DNA of 64,000 nucleotides from Prolixibacteraceae bacterium UBA6162 (GCA_002428215.1 DIUI01000067.1:52152-116151); one strand, 5' to 3'; shown: positions 27,453 through 36,898, numbered from the stretch's first letter. The notes: generated by a model not told the origin, from the letters alone. Program-made: numbers and translations.

Positions 27453-28988
27453 TTAGTAACCCGGATTTTGATTCAGGTTGGGGTTGGCTACAATTTGCGA
27501 CGATGGGAAGGGGAATAGCAGATATTTTGGATCCGATGCCGGTTTCTCATTCCAGGCATTCAGGAATTTTCCAAAGCGGACCAAATCATTTCTTCTCCAG
27601 TGTTCGCCCCATAATTCACGACCGCGTTCATCCACCATTACATCAAGATTGATAGTTGAGAGAGGGCTTGCCCCCCTAACGCTGCGCAATTGGTTCACTA
27701 TGCTGAGCGCCTGGCTGGCGTTGTTGGTTCTAAGCAATGCTTCGGCTTTCATCAGCAGTACGTCGGCATAACGGAAAATAGCATAGTCGTTATTGGGAAC
27801 CTCTTCCTGTTCCATATTGGGAATATATTTCATTGGACGTATACCACTATTCTCTAGCAATTCGCCACTTGAAATAATGGGACTTTCGAGGGTGAAAACA
27901 AGTGGTCTACCTCTACGGTCGAGCACTTGATTACCATCTTTGTCATATTGCTGTCCGGCAAGGAACCCAGCCATAAGTCCAGTCTGCTGTTTAAGCAGTG
28001 GAACTTCAGCCTGTCGGCGCTGATCGTTGGCCTCGAATTTATTGTAAAAATCGGCGATGGTAGTAAAGCCATTCCAACCTGAAGGAACCTGGTTGTAGTG
28101 AAGTACTGCCATCCAGCGTCCCCTAACATTTCCTGCTGCAATTCCGCCAATATTCTGCGACGAGAAAATCATCTCAGATGAGGATTCATTGTCGTGGCTG
28201 AAGTTTTTGTAGTAGTTGGCTTCGAGGGCATATTTACCGGAGGCGGTAATTGCATCAGCGTGCTGTATTACCTGCTGCATATCGGCAGCATTGAAGGTGA
28301 AGTTCTGACGATCATCGCTTTCAAACACAGCCTTGTTAAGATATGCTTTCGCCAGAAGGGCATGCGCTGCGTTCTGAGTTGCCTGATGAGCAGGCCCATT
28401 AGCTGGAAGTGATGACATAATTGCATTCAGCTCTGAGATAACAAAGTTGATGGCTTCGCTGCTCGACATCACAGTTGGAACTTCTGAAAGCGGTGCTCCC
28501 GGTTCGCGCATGGGTACTTGTCCCCATCCGTCGGTAAGGAAGAATACATGCAATGCCCTCAGAAAGCGTGCTTCGGCAGCCTGCTGTGGGTTGGGATTAA
28601 ATTGTAAAAGGTCAATGGCTGCAAAAAGACCGGATGCTAAACTGCGGAATGTATTGCCAACCAGAGCATGATCTGGATCCCAGGCATGCTGGTGCATAGC
28701 TCGCCACATTCCGTTGTCGTCCCAGTCGCCACCACGTGTAGGTCCCATTACCACATCCGATGTGTGTTCTGATGTTGCATAGATCAAATCCTGTGTTTGA
28801 AGGTCACGCAATTTAAGATATGCTTCATTAAGAAGTGCCGAAACATCTGCCCCTTCACTTCCAGATGTCAATGCCTCTACTTGATCGAGGGTGAGCCTGT
28901 CTTTGAACGACTCGTCGAGGTTGGTACAGGCGCTTACTCCCACAAGGGTTAGTAAGGCTACTGCAAATATTCTGGTCATATTTTTCAT
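27453..28988 (-). CDS. SusD/RagB-family outer-membrane nutrient-binding lipoprotein
   Basis: This 511-residue lipoprotein (VALLTLVGVSACTNLDESF) has the SusD/RagB pattern: TPR-like helices, AEARFLRALHVFFLTDGWG near residue 140, and a C-terminal EVPNNDYAIFRYADVLLMKAEALLR block followed by GRELWGEHWRRNDLVRFGKF. It caps the SusC-type transporter encoded 23 bases upstream and presents the substrate to it at the cell surface. The substrate cannot be read from sequence. A strong terminator follows the gene. Confidence 0.95.
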   Translation of the reverse strand: MKNMTRIFAVALLTLVGVSACTNLDESFKDRLTLDQVEALTSGSEGADVSALLNEAYLKLRDLQTQDLIYATSEHTSDVVMGPTRGGDWDDNGMWRAMHQHAWDPDHALVGNTFRSLASGLFAAIDLLQFNPNPQQAAEARFLRALHVFFLTDGWGQVPMREPGAPLSEVPTVMSSSEAINFVISELNAIMSSLPANGPAHQATQNAAHALLAKAYLNKAVFESDDRQNFTFNAADMQQVIQHADAITASGKYALEANYYKNFSHDNESSSEMIFSSQNIGGIAAGNVRGRWMAVLHYNQVPSGWNGFTTIADFYNKFEANDQRRQAEVPLLKQQTGLMAGFLAGQQYDKDGNQVLDRRGRPLVFTLESPIISSGELLENSGIRPMKYIPNMEQEEVPNNDYAIFRYADVLLMKAEALLRTNNASQALSIVNQLRSVRGASPLSTINLDVMVDERGRELWGEHWRRNDLVRFGKFLNAWNEKPASDPKYLLFPFPSSQIVANPNLNQNPGY

Positions 28989-29011
28989 GATTCTATAGTT
29001 TTCTGTTGGTT

Positions 29012-31933
29012 TTAAAATGATGCGTTAAGTCCAAAGGTAAAGACCCGTGCAGTAGGATAGGGGATGTATTCGATACCGTAGGAAGGTACTCCTGCAACTG
29101 CTTTGTTAACATTGACTTCAGGGTCGAAACCATTAAAGTTGGTAATCACAAACAAGTTCTGACCAGTTACCGAAAACCTCATAGATGAGAAGAAGAGGGG
29201 AGCCGATTTAACATTGTACCCAAGGGTCATATTTTGCATACGCAGGTAATCACCCTTTTCGAGATAGCGACTTGATGCTTTGATGGCATTGTCGTCCGAC
29301 TCGTTGGGGAATGTCGAAAGTGGCGATGAGTTTCTTCCTTTGGATGGGTTACTGGCTACCAAAACACTGGTAAATGTATTGTTATAAATGTAGTGTCCGA
29401 ATGCTCCGTTTAGATTGGCACTCAAGTCGAATTGTTTGAAAGTCAAACGGGTATTCAATCCCAGAATGGTTTTTGGGTTGGGGTCACCAAGATATTCTTT
29501 CTGGTCACTGTATATTCCCAGACCGTTGGCATCAAGTCCTTTGAAATCGAGGGTGTAAAAAACGTTAAGCGGATATCCGTTGGCAAAACGTTGTACGGTA
29601 GTTCCGGTCATACCCTGACCATGCAGAGCTCCTGTTTCAACTACACCACTGAAATTATCGAGGAGGTTTTCGAGGAAGCTTACATTGCCACCAAAATCCC
29701 ATGTAAAATCACGACCATTAACCAGGGTGGCGTTCAACGAAAGTTCAACTCCTTTGTTGATTACACTTGCATCAAGATTCTGCCATCTGCGGGTTCCCGA
29801 GGGTCCTGGCAGAGCAGCATCAGCATTGAAGAGCAAGTCAACAGTAGTTTTATTGAAATATTCCACCGATCCCGAAATGCGGCTGTCGAGCAACATAAAA
29901 TCAACACCGGCATTGTAGGTAGTTGAGGTTTCCCAGCGAAGGTCTGGATTGTCAAACTGCGAGCGGGTCAGACCATCGCGGGTGATGCTGTATTGCTCCT
30001 GCGAGGCGCCTGCCGGGAACTCCTGGTTTCCAGTCATACCCCAGCCAACACGTACCTTTAGGTCATCGAAAATTTCGGGAACAAAACTCTCGTCTGAAAG
30101 ACGGTAGGCTGCAGCCATTGACGGGAAGTAGCCATATTTGTTGTTAACACCAAATTTGCTCGATCCGTCGGCACGCATAGTAGCTGTTAAAAGCAGTTTG
30201 TCGTACAGGCTTAAATTTATTCTCCCAAAGAATGACTGAAGTTCATTGGAGGGATCGGCCCAAGAATAGACACTTCTGGTCTCCTGAGAAATCGCCTGAA
30301 GCTGGTTAATGTAGCTAACTTCGTTGTAGGCGAAGTCACGTCCGGATACACCCCTGCCTGAACGTTCGAATACCTGGTATGAGTATCCGAGTAAACCTTC
30401 GAAGCGGAAATTTTCACTAAAGGTATTGTTATAATTTAGGGTGTGTTCGTAAAGTTGACTGCTGGTTTTAAGATCCGATACATTGGCATAACCGCGGCCT
30501 AAGATGTTTTGGCGGTAAAGAAGGTTGGATAGTTCCGTTTCGCGGGTTGAGCTGGTATTGTCGATACCTACGTTCAATTTATAATTCAACTGGTTGGTAA
30601 GTTTGAAAGTTACCGCAAAGTTGTTCAGAATACGCATAGTTTTGGAGTTGTCGTCGACATAGGCAAGCAGTGCCAGAGGGTTGGGGTCGCTCAGCGAGAA
30701 CTGATTAATGCTGCCATCGGGTTTGTACAAAGCCCGGGTGGGGTTCCAGTTAAGGGCAGCACTCATAAGGTTGCCTTCGAAGCCTATATCGTTTGAGATG
30801 GGCACGTGATTGTCGGTAATCGACGATACAATAATATTGGCATCCACGATTAACCGGTCGTTGAGGAATTCATGGGTTGCAGTGAGGTTGGCGGTATATT
30901 TCTGAAGTCCGGAATCTTTAATAATTCCCTGCTGGTCCTGTGAGCTAAGAGAAAGGCGGTAAATTAGGTCATCGCTACCTCCTCGCATCGCAACATTGTG
31001 CGATTGAGAAAAACTGTTTCGCAGAATGGTGTCAAATCCATTTACATCTGCTCCTAGTCTATTGTCGGCTGTTGTTCTTTCTGAAAATTCAGCGGTTGAG
31101 AATAGTGGAATTTTGCGCGCAATGGTTCCAGTGCTGAAAGAGCTATTGTAATCGACGTGGGTCCTTCCTCTGGTTCCTTTTTTGGTGGTGATGATAATTA
31201 CACCATTGGCCCCTCTGGACCCGTAAATAGCCGTGGCAGATGCATCCTTGAGAACATCGATACTGGCAATGTCGTTCGGGTTGATAAAGTTGAGCGGGTT
31301 TCTGGCATCGGAGTTGCCAATTCCCGGGAGATCAACTCCTGAAGAAATATTCCCTCCAGCCAGCGGCACTCCATCTACTACAATCAAAGGATCATTCCCT
31401 GAGCGCACTGAAGAGTTACCCCTAATACGGATGGTTGAATTGGCCCCTGGATCACCGCTTGAATTGGTAATCATTAACCCTGAAACTTTCCCCTGAATCA
31501 GGTCGCTTGGGGATGTGGTTACACCGGTGTTGAAATCCTCTGGTTTTACGGAAGCCACCGATCCGGTAACATCTCTTTTTCTTACCGAACCGTAACCCAC
31601 TACAATTACCTCATCAAGCGACTCGGTTTCAACTTCCATCCGGACGTTGAGGGTCTGGTTGCCGGTTACAACAAATTCCTGAGTTTTATACCCAATATAA
31701 CTGAATACGAGGATCTGTCCGCTGTTTACGCGAAGGTTGTATAGACCATCGAAGTTTGTGGTGGTACCGGTAGTTGTACCTTTAATAACAATTGAAATTC
31801 CTGGCAGAGGTTCCGAAGTCCCGGCCTCAGTTACTGAGCCAGAAACAGTGAACTCCTGTGCCACAGCTGTGTGGACAAAAACGAAAGCCGAAAACAGCAT
31901 CGTTAATAAATAGGTAAGTTTCTTAGTTCCCAT
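29012..31933 (-). CDS. SusC/RagA-family TonB-dependent outer-membrane transporter
   Basis: This 973-residue protein has a signal peptide ending TAVAQ. An N-terminal carboxypeptidase-D-regulatory-like domain (FTVSGSVTEAG, PLPGISIVIKGT, FSYIGYKTQE) follows. The TonB-box region is DEVIVVGYGSVRKRD, and the plug contains DVLKDASATAIYGSRGANGV. The rest is a long beta-barrel ending in an aromatic residue (FTFGLNASF), as needed for barrel insertion. It imports an oligomeric nutrient together with the SusD-like lipoprotein. No FecR-type signalling extension is present, so control by the hybrid sensor or another regulator is more likely than by a sigma/anti-sigma pair. Confidence 0.96.
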   Translation of the reverse strand: MGTKKLTYLLTMLFSAFVFVHTAVAQEFTVSGSVTEAGTSEPLPGISIVIKGTTTGTTTNFDGLYNLRVNSGQILVFSYIGYKTQEFVVTGNQTLNVRMEVETESLDEVIVVGYGSVRKRDVTGSVASVKPEDFNTGVTTSPSDLIQGKVSGLMITNSSGDPGANSTIRIRGNSSVRSGNDPLIVVDGVPLAGGNISSGVDLPGIGNSDARNPLNFINPNDIASIDVLKDASATAIYGSRGANGVIIITTKKGTRGRTHVDYNSSFSTGTIARKIPLFSTAEFSERTTADNRLGADVNGFDTILRNSFSQSHNVAMRGGSDDLIYRLSLSSQDQQGIIKDSGLQKYTANLTATHEFLNDRLIVDANIIVSSITDNHVPISNDIGFEGNLMSAALNWNPTRALYKPDGSINQFSLSDPNPLALLAYVDDNSKTMRILNNFAVTFKLTNQLNYKLNVGIDNTSSTRETELSNLLYRQNILGRGYANVSDLKTSSQLYEHTLNYNNTFSENFRFEGLLGYSYQVFERSGRGVSGRDFAYNEVSYINQLQAISQETRSVYSWADPSNELQSFFGRINLSLYDKLLLTATMRADGSSKFGVNNKYGYFPSMAAAYRLSDESFVPEIFDDLKVRVGWGMTGNQEFPAGASQEQYSITRDGLTRSQFDNPDLRWETSTTYNAGVDFMLLDSRISGSVEYFNKTTVDLLFNADAALPGPSGTRRWQNLDASVINKGVELSLNATLVNGRDFTWDFGGNVSFLENLLDNFSGVVETGALHGQGMTGTTVQRFANGYPLNVFYTLDFKGLDANGLGIYSDQKEYLGDPNPKTILGLNTRLTFKQFDLSANLNGAFGHYIYNNTFTSVLVASNPSKGRNSSPLSTFPNESDDNAIKASSRYLEKGDYLRMQNMTLGYNVKSAPLFFSSMRFSVTGQNLFVITNFNGFDPEVNVNKAVAGVPSYGIEYIPYPTARVFTFGLNASF

Positions 31934-32422
31934 AAAGTTTTATATTTAGATCATTCTTTGATTTTAGTGTCACAAATTTATCCCGAAACCTGCGCTGCCG
32001 GGGTTAATTATTGTTCATACTTTTTAACCTATGTTGCAAAGGGATATCCTAAATTGCCCTGTTTTCAGACATGTTTCGATTTTGAACAAATGTTACACCT
32101 GTTGGTCAAATTGCAATTTCTGGCCAGAAAGTATTTTGTAGCTCATTTCTCAATGGCTGCAAGTTTTATTTTTCGACAGTGAACATGCAAACTCTAATCT
32201 CTTCAAAACTTCATTTCAGCCATTTTTAGGCATCTATGTATAGGATTTTATCTGAATCTTGAGCCGGTTAACCGAATTTTGGAATTAACTGTATTATTAA
32301 CCGAAAGTCTGGGATGGTTGTAGTAAATGAACTGTGGGTTAAATATTAAGGAGTCTTTTATTTAAAACAACAGATTTACTACCTTCGCAAAAAATTTAAT
32401 GTTTAATCGATAGATTATTAGA
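31934..32422. other. Divergent intergenic region susC / TlpA-like gene
   Basis: This 489-base stretch without a credible gene (a 74-codon frame at 31958 has no family features). It holds a susC -7 element at 31973-31980. A palindrome CGGTTAACCG is at 32265-32274. The nonamer TTAACCGAA is repeated at 32268-32276 and 32297-32305. A possible -7 TACCTTCG lies at 32380-32387, before the TlpA-like gene. Confidence 0.6.
31973..31980 (-). promoter_or_regulatory. Candidate susC -7 element TAAATTTG
   Basis: CAAATTTA on the plus strand, 40 bases before the susC start at 31933. It matches TAnnTTTG exactly; no -33 TTG is evident, which would be expected of an activator-dependent promoter. Confidence 0.45.
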
Positions 32423-33514
32423 ATGAAAAAGAATCTGTTTTTGGTTTTGATGTTTGCCATAATCTGGGGTTGTGGCTCCGATAAAGGATATAAAATTGAG
32501 GTTACGCTTGAGGGCGCCGATCGACTGATTGTGCTTGAAACACGCAGTGGCGGTAATTTTGTGACCATTGATTCAGCATTTGTTGAAAATGGTGTGGCTG
32601 TTTTAAAGGGTAGTGTAGATTTCCCCGATATTTATTATTTGCGCGCCGATAACAATAGCCAGCGGGCGATGCTGTTCCTCGAGAATACCTCCATGAAAAT
32701 TACCGGTTCCACAATGGATATGCGGAATATTGATATAACCGGTTCTGCCGTAAACGCCGAATATTTCGCTCTTAAATCGGAACTCGATGCCGACAGCGAT
32801 CGTGGAATGGCACGATACCAGGAGTATCAGGCTGCTCTGCAGCAGGGTGACCCCGAGGCTGGTAAAATTATGGAAGAGGTCCGGGCTATCTTCGATGAGC
32901 AGGAAACCAAAATGGTGAACTACATCCGCAGCAATCCCTCTTCGTGGATTGTCCCTATGCTCATGCAACAGGTAGAGCAGGGCAAAGATCCGGTTGAAAT
33001 CGATGGAATGCTATCTCAATTGGATCCAAAACTAATGCAGGTTCCCATTATTCAAAGTATGGTTGAACGGGTAGAGAAACTGAAAAAACTGGCCATTGGA
33101 AATATTGCTCCCGATTTCGAACAAGCCGATCCGGATGGAAACATGGTGAAGTTGTCGGATATTTATGTGCTGAACGAATATACCCTGGTTGACTTCTGGG
33201 CAGCATGGTGCGGTCCCTGTAGGATGGAGAACCCAAATATTGTGGCTGTTTTCAACGACTACAATGCAAAGGGTTTTGGTGTGTTTGGGGTATCACTCGA
33301 CCGTTCACGCGAAGATTGGCTGCAAGCCATTGATGACGATAAACTGACCTGGCCGCACGTATCGGATCTGAAATATTGGCAAAATGAGGCTGCCGGGCTT
33401 TATGGTGTAAATGCTATTCCGGCCAGCTTTCTGCTCGACAGAGAAGGCAGAATTGTTGCCCGTAATCTGCGTGAAGAGGCCCTGCGTGAAAAAATTGCAG
33501 AGCTGCTGGATTAG
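32423..33514 (+). CDS. TlpA-like thioredoxin-fold lipoprotein with DUF4369-type N-terminus
   Basis: This 363-residue lipoprotein (FAIIWGCGSDKG lipobox) has two parts. The N-terminal ~110 residues are beta-rich with the DUF4369 pattern (YKIEVTLEGADRLIVLE, DIYYLRADN, SMKITGS), followed by a helical linker. The C-terminal AhpC/TSA-Redoxin domain starts near 225 (IGNIAPDFEQADPDG). Its catalytic pair is C263-G-P-C266 in WAAWCGPCRMENP, with the cis-proline region AIPASFLLDREG. It is a periplasm-facing thiol-disulfide oxidoreductase, probably acting in reduction or repair of exported proteins. A strong terminator follows. Confidence 0.93.
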   Translation: MKKNLFLVLMFAIIWGCGSDKGYKIEVTLEGADRLIVLETRSGGNFVTIDSAFVENGVAVLKGSVDFPDIYYLRADNNSQRAMLFLENTSMKITGSTMDMRNIDITGSAVNAEYFALKSELDADSDRGMARYQEYQAALQQGDPEAGKIMEEVRAIFDEQETKMVNYIRSNPSSWIVPMLMQQVEQGKDPVEIDGMLSQLDPKLMQVPIIQSMVERVEKLKKLAIGNIAPDFEQADPDGNMVKLSDIYVLNEYTLVDFWAAWCGPCRMENPNIVAVFNDYNAKGFGVFGVSLDRSREDWLQAIDDDKLTWPHVSDLKYWQNEAAGLYGVNAIPASFLLDREGRIVARNLREEALREKIAELLD

Positions 33515-33577
33515 GTTGCTTTATTAAAAGCATTTCCATTGGCAACGACTTACAAGTCAATTGTCAACGGCATACTT

Positions 33578-33625
33578 CAGGGATATTAATGGAAGGAGTT
33601 TACCACCCTTAATATCCCTGTTTTT
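33578..33625 (+). terminator. Intrinsic terminator after the TlpA-like gene
   Basis: CAGGGATATTAA (33578-33589) pairs perfectly with TTAATATCCCTG (33609-33620), followed by TTTTTATT. The 12-base stem has a 19-base loop. Confidence 0.9.
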
Positions 33626-33703
33626 ATTGTAAAGCTGTATACGAGTACCGTAGGTGCTACTTTTGTATACTTTTGCAACAAATCTACTGGCAATCATCAC
33701 TCC

Positions 33704-34102
33704 ATGGAACAGCTTACCCTAACAACACCTGCGCTGCTATTTTCGGCCATTTCGCTGATACTGCTTGCCTACACCAATCGTTTCCTGGCCTATGCGAACA
33801 TTATTCGAAATCTTCACGCCAAGTTCAAAGACGATCCCAACAAACTGCTCCTTGGCCAAATAAACAACCTGCGGGCAAGGCTTTACCTGACCCGGTCTAT
33901 GCAGGTACTCGGCATCTCCAGCCTGTTGCTCTGCGTAATCTGTATGTTCCTGATTTATGTCGAATATCAAACCTCGGCCGAAATCATCTTTGGCATTGCA
34001 CTTCTGCTGTTGATTGCCTCGCTAACCCTTTCCGTTCGTGAAATACTGATTTCGGTTCGGGCACTCGATTTGCATCTTAGCGATATGGAGGGCCTCAAGT
34101 GA
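33704..34102 (+). CDS. DUF2721-family membrane protein
   Basis: This 132-residue protein has three hydrophobic segments: N-terminal ALLFSAISLILLAYTNRF, then VLGISSLLLCVICMFLIYV and IIFGIALLLLIASLTLSV. The conserved DUF2721 features are an Asn/Arg-rich loop (YANIIRNLHAKF) and the C-terminal REILISVRALDLHL. The family has no assigned function. Its stop overlaps the GTG start of the following transporter by three bases, so the two are translationally coupled. Confidence 0.8.
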   Translation: MEQLTLTTPALLFSAISLILLAYTNRFLAYANIIRNLHAKFKDDPNKLLLGQINNLRARLYLTRSMQVLGISSLLLCVICMFLIYVEYQTSAEIIFGIALLLLIASLTLSVREILISVRALDLHLSDMEGLK

Positions 34103-35004
34103 GCTACATCGGAGAACTGGCAGCGCTGTTGACCGCTGTATTCTGGACGGTTACCAGTATGTCTTTTGAATCGGCAGGCAAAAAGGTAGGCTCCCTTTCT
34201 GTGAATTTAATAAGGTTGGTGCTGGCTTTTTTTATCTATGCCATCTATCTAAAATTTACGCGTGGCAGTTTTGTGCCGGTCGATGCCGGATTGGAGCGCT
34301 GGTTATGGCTCGGTTTATCGGGTCTTATCGGTTTTGTGCTCGGAGATCTCATGCTTTTTCAAGCCTTTGTTGTGGTAGGGGCAAGAGTTTCAATGCTTAT
34401 TATGTCGTTTACTCCGCCAATAACTGCGCTCATCGGATGGCTTGTACTCGGTGAAGTTCTCACTCCTATGAACTGGCTGGGGATGGCCATTACCATCAGT
34501 GGCATCAGCCTGGTTATACTCAAACGCCAAAAATCGAATGGCAGTACCCGTCTGCCTCTGCTTACTTCCGCTTATTCCATCAAAGGCATTCTCCTTGCAT
34601 TTGGTGGTGCGGTTGGCCAGGCCGTGGGGCTGGTTTTAAGTAAGAAAGGGATGGGCGATTACGACCCGTTTGCCAGTTCCCAAATCAGAGTGATTGCGGG
34701 TCTTGTTGGTTTTACGGTCATTATCTTTGTCACGCAGCGCTGGCACAAGGTAGCCCGGGCTGTTGCACATCTTCCTGCCATGAAGCGGATTGCACTGGGT
34801 TCGGTATTTGGACCATTTTTGGGAGTCTCCTTCTCATTAATTGCCATTCAGCATACACAGGCTGGCATCGCAGCGACCATCATGGCCATTGTTCCTGTAC
34901 TGATAATTCCTCCCGCTATCCTTATTTTCGGAGAGCGTCCCAACTGGAAGGAGATCATAGGTGCATCCATTGCTGTGGCTGGGGTGGCCTTGTTTTTTGT
35001 CTGA
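34099..35004 (+). CDS. EamA-family (DMT superfamily) transporter
   Basis: This 301-residue protein has ten predicted membrane spans formed by two EamA repeats. The first includes LGDLMLFQAF and PPITALIGWLVLGE; the second includes GAVGQAVGLVLSKKG and PVLIIPPAILIFGERPN. It is an inner-membrane metabolite/drug transporter of unknown substrate. The start is a GTG at 34099 that overlaps the stop of the preceding gene. An ATG start with intact first helix is not available in frame upstream. Confidence 0.9.
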   Translation: MSYIGELAALLTAVFWTVTSMSFESAGKKVGSLSVNLIRLVLAFFIYAIYLKFTRGSFVPVDAGLERWLWLGLSGLIGFVLGDLMLFQAFVVVGARVSMLIMSFTPPITALIGWLVLGEVLTPMNWLGMAITISGISLVILKRQKSNGSTRLPLLTSAYSIKGILLAFGGAVGQAVGLVLSKKGMGDYDPFASSQIRVIAGLVGFTVIIFVTQRWHKVARAVAHLPAMKRIALGSVFGPFLGVSFSLIAIQHTQAGIAATIMAIVPVLIIPPAILIFGERPNWKEIIGASIAVAGVALFFV

Positions 35005-35111
35005 TGCCAAGGCACTTAGCTTAACCCAAACATACTGTTGTGGCTCGTTGAGTCTAATTTATCATGAATCGCGTATCGACAGCTCACTCTAATTTAACGC
35101 TTGATTTTCAC

Positions 35112-35141
35112 TTTGTTTCTGGGGTATATTCCGTACATTTG
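35112..35141 (+). promoter_or_regulatory. Promoter TTTG-N18-TACATTTG
   Basis: TTTG at 35112-35115 and TACATTTG at 35134-35141 are 18 bases apart and both match the Bacteroidota consensus. The predicted transcript start, near 35148, is about 20 bases before the ATG at 35169. Confidence 0.7.
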
Positions 35142-35168
35142 GTATGATTAATCTAAAAAACAGAGACT

Positions 35169-35480
35169 ATGAATGCAAAAGTTAAAGCCATTGTCGCCCA
35201 TCTTTTTCTGATTGGTTGGATCATTTCGCTGCTGGTGAATATGAATGAGAAGGAGGAGCTGGCCAGTTTCTATATCCGTCAGGTACTTGGAATTATGATA
35301 GCCGGTTTCGCTTTTTCGATGTTCAATGTGGTACCCCTGATTGGCAACCTTATTTCTGCGGTAGCAGGTCTCGTATTGTTTGTGTTTTGGATTATGAGCC
35401 TCATATGGGCCATCAATGGAGAAATGAAAACAGTGCCCTGGATAGGAGAATATTTTCAGGACTGGTTTAAATCACTATAG
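35169..35480 (+). CDS. Small membrane protein, DUF4870/Tic20-like
   Basis: This 103-residue protein has three hydrophobic segments (AIVAHLFLIGWIISLLVN, FYIRQVLGIMIAGFAFSMF, LISAVAGLVLFVFWIMSLIWAI). The short loop ELASFYIRQ and the end WIGEYFQDWFKSL resemble DUF4870/Tic20-like proteins. The function is unknown. It has a well-formed promoter of its own and is convergent with ilvA. Confidence 0.75.
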   Translation: MNAKVKAIVAHLFLIGWIISLLVNMNEKEELASFYIRQVLGIMIAGFAFSMFNVVPLIGNLISAVAGLVLFVFWIMSLIWAINGEMKTVPWIGEYFQDWFKSL

Positions 35481-35510
35481 TCAGATTGTTTTCGGCGCTT
35501 GTTGGTCCCA

Positions 35511-36761
35511 TCAGATCAGAAAGCTGAATAGATCCGGTTTTTCATTCAGATACTCATAGACAAATTCATACGCTTCGAGCCGTTCGATGAGTCCGGCAAA
35601 ATCCTCCTTATTTTGCAATTCTATCCCAATTACGGCAGGTCCGTTTTCGCGGCTGGTCTTTTTACGGTATTCAAAAAAAGTGATGTCATCGTTGGGCCCC
35701 AATACCTGGTCAGTAAATATTCGAAGTGCCCCTGCTCTTTGAGGAAATCTTACAATGAAATAGTGTTTTAAACCTTCGTAAAGCAGCGAACGCTCTTTCA
35801 TCTCCTCTGTTCGGGTGATGTCGTTGTTGCTTCCCGATACAATACAAACTACAGTTTTCCCTTTGATCTGTTCTTTGTAAAAATCAAGGGCTGCAATTGC
35901 AAGGGCTCCGGCTGGCTCAACTACTATAGCATCCTGGTTGTACAGCTCAAGAATTTTGGTGCATATTTTGCCTTCAGGAACCAGCACCATCTGGTCGATT
36001 ACTTTCTGTCCGATGGCGAAATTAAGCTCGCCCACTTTTTGCACAGCAGCACCATCCACAAACTTATCGATCTCGTCGAGCGAAACCACCATACCCGCTT
36101 CGAGCGCCCGGGTCATAGAGGGGGCCCCTTCCGGCTCAACTCCTATAATTTGCGTGCCGGGACTCATGGCTTTCACCCATGCTCCCAATCCTGAAATCAA
36201 GCCACCACCACCCACCGGAACAAACATATAATCGATGGGGCCCTCTGATTGTTCCAAAATCTCCATTCCAACCGTACCCTGGCCTTCGATGATTTGCGGA
36301 TCGTTAAAGGGGTGTATAAAGCACCGACCCGAAGATTGACTGTCGGAAAGCGCAGCCGCATTCGATGCGTCGAAGGTGTCGCCTGTAAGAATAATCTCAA
36401 CGTTCTCCTTGCCAAACATTCTAACTTGTGTGATTTTCTGTTTTGGGGTGGTGGCCGGCATATAAATTCGTCCGTGGATTCCAAGCATGCGGCAAGCGTA
36501 TGCAACTCCCTGTGCATGATTGCCAGCACTGGCACAGACAACTCCTGCAGTGCATTCGCTGCGGCTGAGACCTACGATTTTGTTATAGGCACCACGAAGT
36601 TTATAGGAACGCACCGGAAGCAGATCTTCTCGTTTCAGCAGAATGGTCGCACCATAGCGTTCACTGAGGTTGAGGTTTTCCTGGAGAGGTGAAGCTTCCA
36701 CAACCCCCTTAAGATTCATTCTGGCTGCGGCAATATCTTTTATTTGAGGGAAATATCCCAT
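35511..36761 (-). CDS. ilvA: Threonine dehydratase (biosynthetic)
   Basis: This 416-residue PLP enzyme converts threonine to 2-oxobutyrate, the first step specific to isoleucine. The PLP lysine is in VRSYKLRGAYN, and GSNNDITR and the glycine loop VPVGGGGLISG bind the phosphate. The C-terminal ~90 residues form one ACT-like regulatory domain (YFIVRFPQRAGALR). This is shorter than the two-domain E. coli IlvA and typical of the short form. It lies downstream of the leu operon but behind a hairpin, and has its own candidate -7 element at 36818-36825. Confidence 0.95.
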   Translation of the reverse strand: MGYFPQIKDIAAARMNLKGVVEASPLQENLNLSERYGATILLKREDLLPVRSYKLRGAYNKIVGLSRSECTAGVVCASAGNHAQGVAYACRMLGIHGRIYMPATTPKQKITQVRMFGKENVEIILTGDTFDASNAAALSDSQSSGRCFIHPFNDPQIIEGQGTVGMEILEQSEGPIDYMFVPVGGGGLISGLGAWVKAMSPGTQIIGVEPEGAPSMTRALEAGMVVSLDEIDKFVDGAAVQKVGELNFAIGQKVIDQMVLVPEGKICTKILELYNQDAIVVEPAGALAIAALDFYKEQIKGKTVVCIVSGSNNDITRTEEMKERSLLYEGLKHYFIVRFPQRAGALRIFTDQVLGPNDDITFFEYRKKTSRENGPAVIGIELQNKEDFAGLIERLEAYEFVYEYLNEKPDLFSFLI

Positions 36762-36817
36762 AACTGTGCTTTTTAATAACTTATACCCCGAAGGGAAATT
36801 CCCTTTTACTTTATCGA

Positions 36818-36825
36818 CAAAGATA
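36818..36825 (-). promoter_or_regulatory. Candidate ilvA -7 element TATCTTTG
   Basis: CAAAGATA on the plus strand, 57 bases before the ilvA ATG. A minus-strand TTG at 36850-36848 sits 22 bases upstream of it. Confidence 0.5.
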
Positions 36826-36871
36826 GTCTGTTTTAATCTGCCAGGACCAATTCAACAATTCTGTAAACAAG

Positions 36872-36898
36872 AATGGTCGCCTCAATTGAGCGACCATT
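36872..36898 (-). terminator. Hairpin between leuB and ilvA, probable leu-operon terminator
   Basis: AATGGTCGC (36872-36880) pairs with GCGACCATT (36890-36898), and the loop itself contains TCAATTGA, so the structure is almost fully palindromic. On the minus strand it is followed by TCTTGTTT, a weak T tract, 65 bases after leuB. Confidence 0.65.

Noticed and set aside
31958..32182. 74-codon frame upstream of susC
   Set aside because: Overlaps the susC promoter region, has no homologous pattern and no ribosome-binding or promoter context.
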